NCBI GenBank assembly: GCA_003667245.1
Contig: RCNN01000284.1
Coordinates: 1-26,776 of the forward strand
DNA from: Heterostelium multicystogenum
Taxonomy: Eukaryota; Evosea; Eumycetozoa; Acytosteliales; Acytosteliaceae
Reading direction: 5' to 3'
Length of the DNA: 26,776 bases
The position numbers were made by a program, and so were the translations under genes. Under the pieces are notes generated by a model. That model ran no database searches. It was not told the origin of the DNA and was given only the letters and a program-made list of their open reading frames with translations. Below are positions 1 through 11,411 of this stretch, one piece after another; position 1 is the first letter of the stretch, and the number at the start of each line of letters is the position of its first letter.

Positions 1-1185
1 GGAATGTACGGATTCCCACCCTATGCATATGGCCAAAACCCCATCGATGGGAGGTATGCCACAGCCACCATTCTATAAGCCAGGTGACCAAACACCTCTA
101 CTCCAAACTCCACAAGTAACCCCAGCCGCTACTGCCCACCCCTGTCACTTCAGTCACTCCAGCCGCTACTGCCACTACTCCACCGCTACTGCCACCCAGC
201 AACCAGCTGCGGTGCAACCACAAACACAAACAACCACCAAAAAGCAGTCCCAAGTAACCCCATTAGTACCAATTGCTCAACCAACTCCTGCTGCCCAGCA
301 ACTGCCGCTGCTACCATCGCCGCTGCTACAGCTGCCTCTAACCCAACTCCTGCTGCCGCTGCCGCCCCAGTTGCAACCGAACCAAACAACAACCATCATC
401 ACAGCAACACCAACAACAGCAAAGACAACACAGACAACCAAGAAACAACAACTATCAACCAAGAAACCAACAGCAATCAAATCAAGCTACAGTAAATGCA
501 GGTAATGCAGGTAAACGCGATGGATAACACAAACCAAAGACAACAAAGAACCAACAACAACAGCAATCCAAACAATAAGAGAAATACAAATAACAATGTA
601 TCCAATACCGCCGCCGCAGCCACTACCACCAATAACACAACTACCAACTCAACAGGACACCAAAACAAATCATCATCACCATCACCACACAGGTGGGTTT
701 CCAAAATAAGACAGGAGGATTCAAAAAGACTTTCCCAAAGAAGGAATTGGAAGAATTCAACTTTGAAGAGTCAAACTCAAGGTTCAACAAAGAAAAGTTG
801 GCCGAGGAAATATCAGGAACCGGTAGTGAAGCCAGTTTCAGCAAGCGAAGAAAACGGATCAGAAACGCAATCACCAACGGTATCTCATCGATCACCATCT
901 CAACATCATACACACCATCGAATTTCTTTGACAGCATCTTCTTGTGAGTCACTAGAAAAGCAAAGCAGCGAAGGTGGCAAGAGGCAAACACACCCTCTAG
1001 GAACAGAACAAAGAAAAGCTCGACCAGAGACCTTTGGTATGTCAACTGTTAGATCCTACGATGCTCACCGTCGTGGTGGTAGAGGACAAAACAGAAGATT
1101 TAACAACTACAATCAAAGAAACAACCAAAAAACAACACCACCAACTCAACCAACCCATCAAGTAAGCCACAATATCAAAAAGTAA
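1..1185 (+). CDS. LSM14/Scd6/RAP55-family protein, 3' part (partial at window start, frameshifted)
   Basis: Proteins of this family bind mRNA and the decapping/DDX6 machinery and repress translation in P-bodies. The N-terminal LSm domain would lie upstream of the window. Visible here, in order: a Pro/Ala/Thr/Asn/His low-complexity linker; an FDF box around 740-805 (ELEEFNFEESNSRFNKEKL); an FFD box around 905-945 (YTPSNFFDS); a TFG box around 1005-1040 (EQRKARPETFGMS); and an Arg/Gly-rich tail (RRGGRGQNRR) ending in TAA at 1183-1185. The FDF-FFD-TFG-RGG order is diagnostic for the family. The reading frame changes at least six times, for example near 45, in the first 350 bases, near 490-510, near 697 and near 945. 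At 697 the text HHHHHHTGGF continues in another frame as QNKTGGFKK. I take these as sequence errors. The family call rests on the three boxes; the linker cannot be reconstructed reliably. Confidence 0.8.
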
Positions 1186-1704
1186 ATAAGGCAGAAAACT
1201 AAATAGCCCAAAGATTAATCAACAAACCATATCAAATTTTACCAATCACCATCACCATCACCTCATCGCCAAACCAACAAATTAATCATATCATATAAAT
1301 AATATCAAATTAAATAATAATGAATAACTATTTTCAAATATTCATTCATCTTGATTAGAATCCTCCTCACAATAATTAATTAAATTAATTAGTGATTAAA
1401 AGATATAGATTAACACAACATCTTAACTCATTTACAACAACAATAATAATAACATAACAACATTGATAACTTTAATAAATAGCAATTGAATAAATAAAAA
1501 TTTGAAAAAAAAATTGCAAAAAAATACACAAGATCTCAAAACTACAGACAAAATCATATTATATATATTATTGAATGCGAAACGAAATATAATAATTGTT
1601 CAATTTCATTGGATATAATCTTTAAATTAGTTCATTGTATAATATTAATTAATATATACACAATATAATACATGTTCGTTTGTTGGTTTTAAATGTGTAA
1701 TTAT

Positions 1705-1757
1705 TGGTGTGTGTGGGTGTGTTTTTTGTGTGTGTTTCTGTGTGTGTGGTTATTATT
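1705..1757. repeat. GT-rich simple-sequence tract
   Basis: The + strand is an imperfect run of GT units with T insertions, in a spacer that is otherwise almost pure A+T. It could form Z-DNA-like structure, but it is most simply a degenerate microsatellite. Confidence 0.7.
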
Positions 1758-1759
1758 GC

Positions 1760-1809
1760 TTCTTTGATATCGAGTTTAAGACTTGAAGTTTCTTTGATAT
1801 TAAGTTTAA
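1760..1809 (+). repeat. two direct copies of a ~20-bp unit, 30-bp period
   Basis: Copy one (1760-1779) and copy two (1790-1809) share TTCTTTGATAT, then two differing bases, then AGTTTAA. They lie about 230 bp upstream of the His-rich gene start, where paired transcription-factor sites would be plausible, but there is no direct evidence of function. Confidence 0.5.
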
Positions 1810-2034
1810 ACTAAAGCACCGTTGGTACCTTGAGAAAATTTGTGTGATTTTTTTCAGATATTTTGATTTGTTTTTATTTTTGTTTTTGTTTTATCCATGA
1901 TGATGTATTCCATTTTCTCCAAAAATTAAAAACAAAATAATTTAAATACAATATTTAAACAATACAAACACTCATTCTTTTCTTTTTATTTACTATTCTC
2001 TATTTGTAATAACTTATATATAAATCTAAATACA

Positions 2035-2318
2035 ATGGGTCACCATCATCATCATCATCACGGTCACTACGACGTCGTCTACACTAACCCAGTCTACCCA
2101 GTTGGTTATGTCCACCACCAGTCGTCGCTCCGGTCGCTTATCCACCAGTCGTTCCAATGGTTCCACCACCAGTCGTCGCCCAGTCGCTCCAGTCTACCCA
2201 GCTGGTTACGTCGCTCCAGTTCTCCCAAACTACTACCATCGTCTACGAATCTGGACACCACCATCATCACGGACATCATCACCATGGTCACCACCACCAC
2301 CATCACGGTCACTGGTAA
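2035..2318 (+). CDS. small His-rich, Pro/Val/Tyr-rich protein (frameshifted)
   Basis: The start ATG at 2035 follows an A-rich leader and opens with Met-Gly, seven His, then GHYDVVYTNPVYPVGYV. In the other frames the composition continues: a Pro-Val segment (PPPVVAPVAYPPVVPMVPPP) at about 2120-2170 and PVYPAGYVAPVLP at about 2190-2230. The end is a His-rich tail in (H)n-G blocks finishing GHW and TAA at 2316-2318. Read across three frame changes (near 2115, 2170 and 2225) it makes about 94 residues with a His cluster at each end. The His blocks suggest metal or pH-dependent acidic-ligand binding, but it is not hisactophilin, which has a beta-trefoil sequence. No homologue is recognised. Uninterrupted reading of the first frame gives 127 residues of unlike composition and is probably wrong. 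Confidence 0.6.
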
Positions 2319-4054
<1,736 letters not shown>

Positions 4055-4082
4055 ACAATTTAATAATTCTTTTGTAAATTAT

Positions 4083-4088
4083 AATAAA
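4083..4088 (+). terminator. AATAAA polyadenylation signal of actin
   Basis: An AATAAA hexamer lies 29 bp past the actin stop, followed by further A-rich sequence. This is the expected position for the actin mRNA 3' end. Confidence 0.55.
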
Positions 4089-4268
4089 CTTTATGATAAA
4101 AAATCAACTGTCGATTTAATCCAGTTGGTTTTATTTGTATAAACAACAAAAAATTATCTATCCTTATTTATTTATCATTTATCTTTGTTACAAAATTTTC
4201 CTGCTGTCTTTGAAGCATCAATTTATGGAAATCTAACTATAAATTTCATCAAATGTATTCATAGAGAA

Positions 4269-4490
4269 TTAACCCTCCAAAGTGTGTTTTCCCAACAACA
4301 CTTGTTGAGGTATAGCTTCAAAAATTTCATTTCCAGGACAATTACAAATATCTTCCTTTACATGAACGAATGGATATTGTATTTTGTACCTACTTTGACA
4401 AATAATTATATCAGTTCCCCAACTAACAAATGACTATCAACATCACTAAGGATTGCAGCTTTCAGCAATGGAGGAAAACACTATGGTTAG
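4269..4490 (-). other. possible coding fragment, unrecognised
   Basis: On the minus strand an open stretch reads PPLLKAAILSDVDSHLLVGE, then in the next frame IICQSRYKIQYPFVHVKED and CNCPGNEIFEAIPQQVLLGK, ending in TAA at 4269-4271. Composition and continuity across one frame change look protein-coding, unlike the flanking AT-rich DNA. A splice-acceptor-like CATAG precedes it. It sits between the actin 3' end and the stop of the TIG-protein gene, too close for a full upstream gene. It could be a gene remnant, a last exon or chance. No family is recognised. Confidence 0.3.
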
Positions 4491-4577
4491 TTTATATGAT
4501 ATCAAGATTTATTTTCCTTATTATATAGAAAATATATCTCATATTGAATATTCTGGTCAGTGATATTATAATAAGTT

Positions 4578-6601
4578 CTATTCAATTCGAATTGGTGCAG
4601 GTCTGTTATTCATTTGGTTAGCAATCCTTTTCCAAACGAATAGTTTGATAAAGACGGCCAATCCGAATAGAAAGCAAAGACCTCCAAAAACTGAAGAACC
4701 AATAATATATAGGGTCATAGAGTCTCTTTCTATATTGTGATTTAAAAAATATTAGTTTTTATAGATTATATTACTATTTGAAAAAATATACCTTTTTCTT
4801 CTTTTTCTGGTGGATTAATAATATTGGAACTAATTACTCCATCGTATGTATTCCCATTCTTTAATACAAGTAGATAATTTTTTGAAGTAGATATATCGAT
4901 ATTGTTGCATTGAAAAGTCAAACCTTCATTGGCATGCTTTATAATATCACAAAATGAACCTCCTACACGTAAATGAATGTGGTTCAAAAATTCTCTTTCC
5001 ATAAACCATAATCATATTTCCACCTATATATTCCACTTTATAGATCAAAGGAATATCTACATCATAATATCATATTAATTAATAATTAAAGATAGATTGT
5101 AAAGAAATTATTGGATACATACTCAAATTGATTTGAATGGATCTAAAGGTAATGTTAATATCATTTGATGGATTAGATAGATTCCTACTGCATGTGTAAA
5201 TGTTATTAGAGATATTATTGATTGTTTTACAAAGAGACTTCCACCAAATTTAATTTGGAAATCATCTTCAGTCACATTAGGAACATCGTTTGATAATGTA
5301 AATTTCATTACACTAGTATCAAATGGTGAAATATTGGTGATTATCAATGGAATAGTTTGAACCATAACCAAATAATTCCACATTATTGGCCAATGTAACT
5401 TTCGGAGTGTAATCCAAACCTCCATTCCAATTAGTTGAAATCATTTTACAAGTAAATGTATCAATTTTATCGAAACTGATATTTAAACATGGAATATCTT
5501 CCATAATTATAGATTTGACAAGAGTTCCTTCTGCAATCTCTGGAAATACACCTTTCATCTTGATTGAAAAATAGCCGTACGATATTGATTGAATGGAATC
5601 AACTTGATAGTAAAATGTTGTCAGTATTTTGAAGTTTACATTTGGATAAATCCTAATTACATACTGTTAACTATTCTGAATATTGAGGTATATCTTAGAT
5701 GGAGACCAACAGTAATATTATAATATGGCTTAGATTTTGCAAATGTGATCACTGTATTGTTTATAGGCATTGAAACCGTATTATGTTTTTCACTTCCATC
5801 CAATATGATATAGATATCTTTGGAATTGAAGCCAAAATTATCTCCATAAATCGTTAATGAATCATTTCTTTGTGTGACATTAAATATTTGTGGATCTATA
5901 TAATATAAAAAAGTAAAAATTAAATAAGGGATCATTAATAATTCGAAATCAAGACTTACTCTGCCAAAAAGTTGAGGATTTAATGTTAAATTTGCAATTC
6001 TTAGTTCTGGAGACATTGATGGTTTTCCAATATTCTTTTCAATAAAGCTCTGATTAACTGAAAAATAACCATGAGAGTCATTAATTAAATTGATTTCACT
6101 TCCAAAATCAAATTTTAAAACTTCATTGTGGAGTGATTTAAAGAAAGTTCCTGTGACTGTGATATTAGATTCATAGGCTGGAAGATATATGTCATTGGGA
6201 ATTAATCTGACTAATTGAATTCCAACTTGTGTAGAACAGATAGGTAATGTATCTGAGGATAAATCTGTACATATTTTAACAAATGGTAAAAGGACAAAAT
6301 CTTTGTAAATGGGAAAAACAAATGTTGAATTATTGATTGGATAAACTAAATCATCGAGGGTAGTAGTCCCTCTTGATGTCTTAAAAACCAAAGTATATTG
6401 TTTATCAACAATAAAACTACCAAAGAATGTGATATTTTCATTGTTATAGATATAGTTGCTAACAGTTGGTATTTGACCTATTAAAATGTAGTTAATAAAC
6501 TTTAGAAATATAATTTAATTTAAGATTATATTAATCATACCATCTACAAAGAATATAGGGATTGTTACCAGAATAAAAAATATATACAATCTTATATTCA
6601 T
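4578..6601 (-). CDS. secreted/type I membrane protein with IPT/TIG repeats (Tgr-like), frameshifted
   Basis: Likely a cell-surface adhesion or recognition protein of the dictyostelid IPT/TIG (Tgr-type) class. Exon 1 starts at 6601 with a signal peptide (MNIRLYIFFILVTIPIFF). Several TIG-like strand motifs follow: ENITFFGSF, SNITVTGTFF, LTIYGDNFGFNSKDIYI, NNVELFGYG and NMIMVYGKR. There are many Asn-Xaa-Ser/Thr sites and paired TFTC/TFQC cysteines. Near the C-terminus is one membrane span (GGLCFLFGLAVFIKLFVWKR), then a cytoplasmic tail of about 14 residues ending in TAG at 4578. Introns with good borders lie at 6478-6540, 5896-5959, 5057-5122 and 4730-4791. Expected length is about 590 residues. 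Frame breaks occur near 5000 (T-run), 5190 (ACAC), 5350, 5660 and 5970. The class is clear; orthology to a specific Tgr protein is not shown. Confidence 0.72.
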
Positions 6602-7135
6602 TGTTGAATGTATTTATAAAGATAGATATATGTATTATTAGAATTTAAATAATGATTATAGAAAAGAAGTATAGTATTTATGAAGTTATAGATAATCTTT
6701 GATTCCAAATTGATTATAAATATATTTCTATTGGTATGATTTGTAATCACTCCTCTGCTTATGTGTTCCATTTTTATGTATTAATAAATAAATAAATTAT
6801 ACTTTAAATTAAACATTCAAAATTATAATTCACATCAATTAAGTGGTTTCAATTATATCACATTAACATCAATACCTAGAGATACATGAGAGATATAAAA
6901 ATACACCTGATTGAATGTGAAATTATCAAATTATCATTAATGATTCACTTTGTATGTTGGAATTAAAATAGTATGAAGTTATTTCACTATGGTTGGGGTT
7001 GAATTCCATTTACCTCTATAATAATATATATACCTATATTGTCTTTGAAAGCCAACAATCAACCAAATATATTTAGGGGGATAATCACTAGATTAAACAA
7101 TAGATACACACATTTATAGAGTATATAACCTGCGA
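6602..7135. other. AT-rich spacer upstream of the TIG-protein gene
   Basis: No gene or recognisable RNA is visible. It should include the promoter of the minus-strand TIG-protein gene. Only short open frames occur, with no protein-like composition. Confidence 0.5.
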
Positions 7136-7574
7136 ATGATAAACACACTTGAGTGCTATAAGACTTTTAACGAAAATAATTATAATTGGAATGTGTTGTT
7201 TTATTTTCAAACACACCCATTTTTCTTTCCAATGAAAGTTAAAAAGTAAAAGTAACAAGATTTACCACCAAATTATCATGACATTCAATTGATTCCGATC
7301 AATCAGAGCATTCACGATTCAGATGAGTTGGGAATTGTGTTATCCAATTTGAGTGTCAAAGGGGTGAATATCATTAAAGGTCAATTCGTATTCTATTTAG
7401 TGATCAAATGAAATATATGAGAGTGCAATATATACATAAAATGGGGGAAATACCGTTAAATTATTGTACTTACACCAAATCGCTCTATTGTGTTTGATAA
7501 ATCCAAAGACAACACACCAAAAGCTGGATAAGAGGAATGTTTTAAGTGAAATTAGAAGGCAAAGTCTTAAGTAA
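7136..7574 (+). other. possible small broken gene, unrecognised
   Basis: From ATG 7136 the plus strand reads MINTLECYKTFNENNYNWNV and, further on, FYFQTHPFFFPMKVKK. Two TAA codons follow at about 7247-7255. The same frame then continues with LPPNYHDIQLIPINQSIHD, SDELGIVLSNLSVKGVN and GQFVFYLVIK to a TGA at 7409. A second frame carries MRVQYIHKMGEIPLNYCTY. These segments have balanced, protein-like composition in an otherwise AT-rich spacer. It may be a decayed gene, a gene hit by sequence errors, or chance. No family is recognised and the limits are approximate. Confidence 0.25.
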
Positions 7575-7623
7575 ATAACTTTACTCTATTTTTCAGCAAA
7601 AACAGTTAGGGATTTTAATTAAA

Positions 7624-9684
7624 CTAAGATGATTTATTTACAATGTAATCAGCCAAGTCTTTATATCCAAGTCTTTGGGCTAATTGAATGGCCTGCTTCC
7701 CGTACTTTCTAATATCTGAATGTTCTATTTAAAAAGTCAATCATTTCAAAAGATCGGCGCTTGGCTGCCATCAGCCAAGACTCTGATTCGAATTCTTTAC
7801 TTGTGATACCACTTATAATGAGCTTTCTGGTTAAATATAAATTTCCTGAGCAAAGTAGATTGTAGACCGGTATGGGTTCAAATTCATTTGGTTCGACGAG
7901 CTTTAGAGCAAAGTCAAGTTGTTCATCCAGTCCACAGAATATCATAATCTCAATTAGCGATTCAGTAATCTTGAATACATTTGGTGCGGCATTGTACAGT
8001 TTAATGAAGTTTCTAGCAATGAAATCCTTGTGCAGTGAGAAATAAGGATAGGTATCGTGACAGTATTTCAACAACAACAAAGCAATGTCCAATCTATTAA
8101 TGAGAAAAACTCTTCTCAATAAATTCGCTATTCTTTGGAATATTACAGTTGTCCAAGAGATACCGGATTGTCTCGAGGTTTCCTCTTTCGATCTCACGGT
8201 GAAGTACCACTGGAAGGATGTTTCCCTTAAGCTCTTCATTCACCAGCTTTAAGGTGTTCAGAGTATCTTTCTCGGAAAATCCTATATATATGTCTTTGGG
8301 AACACTTATGTTTCTATATGATTTACTATATCATATGGGCAATTCATCACAATATACTTAAAATAGTATTGTTGGATTTTCTCAATGTTGATCTTTTTGT
8401 TGGTGATCAAAAAGTCAATGACCAGTGGGTTGGAAAATGAAATCATCTTCTCCACTGCTTGAAGCATCGATATGTTCTTAATATGGTAGTCATATTCAAG
8501 TATCATGAGAACTAAAGTAAGATAATACATTTGGTGGGATGGGAGCTCATCCTTCCCAACATCTCGATAACTTCACAGCCAAAGTCAATTACTTTTTTCT
8601 TGGTTGATGATTTCGATTCGAACTTGTTGTGAATGTAATTAAACATTTCCAAGTGGCCCATGTTAGTTTAATCTGGATTCATTTGAGTGAGTTGCTTGAT
8701 AAAAATCGATTAATGCCTGTTGTGAATAGGCGTAAACATTGTTGGTCAACAGGATCTCGACAAACTTGATACTGCCAGTCATAAACAATCCATATAAAGA
8801 AAATTGGGAGGCTACTTGATTGGTAGGTCTGTAATCATTTTCATAGACAAAACGGATGACATCTATATTCATGGAGCGTGATGCCAAGTCCATGAGCTTA
8901 GGTTCATAGAGTATAACTTGATTTCGGTCGAGAGAAGCAACCTGGGATGATTTAGAATCTCTAGACACGCACTTGATATAGCACACTTTAACATTTTTAT
9001 CCAAAACAACTCTGATTCATCATCGTAGAATGCAGTCTTCTCAAGAAGAGCGAATAGCTGATAGTTGCTATAAGTCACAGAGTATTCCATCAGCCACTTT
9101 TGGCAAAATGAAGGGACTGTCAAGACCATCAGCTCCATGATCTCATGGTATTGCTCACCTCTGATCAGTTTACAAAATGTTTTAATAGACAGTTCTGTCC
9201 ATTCCAAATTGTTGAAGCGGTCGACCGTATCCAAATCGAATTCACTGTCTTCGTCTTCATCTTCTTTTTTGACGTGATCTCTATTTGTATTTTTGCAAAT
9301 CTGGATATTTAATGTATACTCTATTATTTCTCTGATTGAACAGTGATTGCTTTAATTTATCCTTAAGCAAAGCAAAGAGTGAGTATTTCAGAATCCACTG
9401 TGCCTTGTAGATCGTATCATAGGATCGAGACATGTTCATAATAGAATGCAGACGAATTGGAATGTGGGAGGGACTCGGTCTATAGTTGAAAAATACTCCA
9501 TTCTTCCACAAAGATACTAGATTGCATTGCCTAATAAAACTGAAGATTATTTTTGCAATATATTTATTACCGAATACTCTATAAAAACACTTCCATTTCC
9601 ATTAGAACTTCTAATACTACTACTGCTATGATCCAAGAGTACTTGATTATCAGCACCAAATGTGATAATATCACTGTGGCTCAT
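7624..9684 (-). CDS. ankyrin-repeat-like protein of the large dictyostelid family (frameshifted)
   Basis: The gene starts at 9684 with a Ser-rich leader (MSHSDIITFGADNQVLLDHS). The family's characteristic N-terminal block follows: VFGNKYIAKIIFSFI, then LWKNGVFFNY and Arg/His-rich helices. The body is a string of degenerate ankyrin-like helical pairs, such as MDLASRSMNIDVIRFVYEND, GSIKFVEILLTNN, PLVIDFLITNKKIN and WLMAAKRRSFEMIDFLN. It ends with AIQLAQRLGYKDLADYIVNK and TAG at 7624. An acidic stretch (KKEDEDEDSEFDLD) lies near 9245. Expected length is about 686 residues, probably with no intron. Frame changes fall near 9580, 9275, 8950, 8665, 8545, 8290 and 7735, with sequence coherent on both sides. 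The family is very abundant in dictyostelids and its function is unknown; repeat-mediated protein binding is only an inference. Confidence 0.65.
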
Positions 9685-10316
9685 TCTCAAGCTAAAGAGT
9701 GTACAATTGTTATGTAGTTATTTATATACCAAAAATTAATTAACCATTCAAAATCAATCAGGTCGCGCTGAGTGTGAACAAACTCTTAGATTTACAGATT
9801 ATAAGAAATATTTGAGATTTAATAAAAAAATTCATAGAAAATAAATACCAGACCTCTGTGATTGTATCCTCAAATATTATATGAAAGTTGTAAAATAGTT
9901 ACGTTGTGTGGATACTCTGAAATATAGTTGAACTTTATTCAAAGTTTGGAAGTATCATATCAGGTTTGGGTTGGTTGTCAAGGTCTTCAATCATTCCCCA
10001 TCCTCATGATAATATTGAATATTGAGTAATGAATAAGACTTAGTAGATCCACCATTACATTATTATTATTTATGATAAGACATTGAAAACAATGGACATA
10101 GATAATTCTAAACTATGATTTTAGATTTATTATTATTATTTCCCAAAAAGGAGAATATATAGTGTGTGGGTTAATAAAAATGATCAAATGAATCAGAAAT
10201 TTTGATCATTCAAAATCTGATGATTCTATCTCAGAGAGAAAACTTTGTATTTTTAATATAATAGTATATAGATTTATTGAATGTATTTTTTAGAATAGAA
10301 TAGTTTTAGGTGAGAA
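9685..10316. other. divergent spacer between ankyrin-like and CH-domain genes
   Basis: An AT-rich intergenic stretch expected to hold the promoters of both flanking genes, transcribed away from each other. No ORF of protein-like composition, tRNA or repeat is visible. Confidence 0.5.
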
Positions 10317-11332
10317 ATGAGTCAAAGCAGTAGAGTGATAGCAGAGAAGCAGCAGAGGTTGTATCAGCAACAGTTTGAGCAGCAGCATAAGCAGTTGTCG
10401 GTCAAGCAGTTGATCGAGTATATACTGAGAATAAACTTAGACAATGATAGTCTGTATCCAGCGTTGCGTGATGGCAGATTGCTGTGTCGCATCATGAACA
10501 CATTCCATCAGCCAGCAGACTACATACATTTCAGTGACTTTGAGCCACTACCAAAGTTTAAGCAAATAGAAAACATACAACTATTCTTAAAGAAATGCAG
10601 GTAACTATAAGTAGTGATGCGTTTGTTAGCTCCTCAGTGATTAGCTGCTAACAAACTGATTGTTTATCGTCCAGATTGTATGTACCGGAGGATCAGTTAT
10701 TTCATCCAAACGATTTGTTTGGAGAGTGCCAACCTACAACAGGTTCTAAACTGTCTGTTGTCTCTCTTTGATTACTTCCAAGACTATATCAAAAACGATT
10801 TGTACAATATCAACTATGGCGGTGGGGCTGCTGGCCTCAATCGAAGTGGTGTTACAGACTACTACTATAACGCCAATGGTGGAATATCCTACTTCTATCC
10901 ATACTATCAATCAGACGACAGTAGCAGCGGCATACAGTCAGCCTTGGATGGAAACAACAATGGCAATAGCGACTCTGATTATTCGAGCGGAGTCAGCAGC
11001 GATGGTAATCTCCTTGTCATGCCGAAAAAAGGTGTCAATGGATATATTTTGGATGGTATAGTTTGGCACCAGAAAATACATACTTGCACCATTCTTTGTT
11101 TGTGTAGCGCTTGGCTTTGGAATCAAAATGAGCCGGACAGCATTTATAAAGATATCAAACTTTGTTGCCAGGCATCCACCTTCGGTCATTAAAAACCAGC
11201 ATCATCACACCAACACTAAATATATTTTCAATGGCAACTCTCAAGCAATTTCTCCTGGACCTCAACAACCAAATACAAGACTTCATCAATGAGAATATTT
11301 TATCATCCCTACCAACAATCAAAATAAACTAA
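10317..11332 (+). CDS. calponin-homology (CH) domain protein (frameshifted)
   Basis: A single CH domain, a helical module of actin-binding and signalling proteins, occupies about residues 25-125. After a Gln-rich start (MSQSSRVIAEKQQRLYQQQF) come LSVKQLIEYILRINLD, LRDGRLLCRIMNTF, FSDFEPLPKFKQIENIQLFL and YVPEDQLFHPNDLF. VLNCLLSLFDYFQDYI closes the domain in another frame. The LRDG...LC...N and ENI..FL..C pattern resembles the single CH domains of Vav/PIX-type proteins. A 74-nt intron (10601-10674) splits the domain and restores CRLYVPED. Then come a Tyr/Asn/Gly/Ser-rich linker (NNNGNSDSDYSSGVSSDG), a less certain region, and a probable C-terminal helix (LKQFLLDLNNQIQDFINENI) ending at TAA 11330-11332. 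Frame changes lie near 10725 and between 11060 and 11230. Expected length is about 313 residues. No GEF or other catalytic domain is seen. Confidence 0.7.
10621..10656. repeat. 10-bp perfect inverted repeat inside the CH-gene intron
   Basis: GTTTGTTAGC at 10621-10630 and its reverse complement GCTAACAAAC at 10647-10656 flank a 16-nt loop. The pair lies entirely inside the 74-nt intron and could fold in the pre-mRNA, bringing the splice sites together. Confidence 0.75.
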
Positions 11333-11411
11333 CTTATAATACTTGTAGATCGTATTCCAATGTTAATAAATAATATACAATTTGCTCTTTATTGATATAG
11401 AGTCGTCGTGT

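Larger units (their letters stand above)
1186..2034. other. AT-rich spacer between LSM14-like gene and His-rich gene
   Basis: No gene is visible on either strand. The stretch holds the LSM14-like 3' end, a GT-rich tract at about 1705-1757, a twice-repeated 20-mer with period 30 (1760-1779 and 1790-1809), and the AT-rich 5' leader of the His-rich gene. Confidence 0.6.

Noticed and set aside
186..704. Ala/Val/Leu-rich minus-strand frames opposite the LSM14-like linker
   Set aside because: They are reverse complements of the Gln/Asn/Thr/Ala simple-sequence tract; the sense strand carries the FDF/FFD/TFG boxes.
2035..2061. MGHHHHHHH start as an engineered His tag or vector contamination
   Set aside because: The surrounding DNA is native AT-rich leader, there is no vector or promoter sequence, and a second His cluster ends the protein.
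5657..6391. Single 244-residue ORF as the real TIG exon
   Set aside because: It reads through a clear intron (5896-5959, GTAAGT...TATATAG) and starts downstream of the signal-peptide exon.
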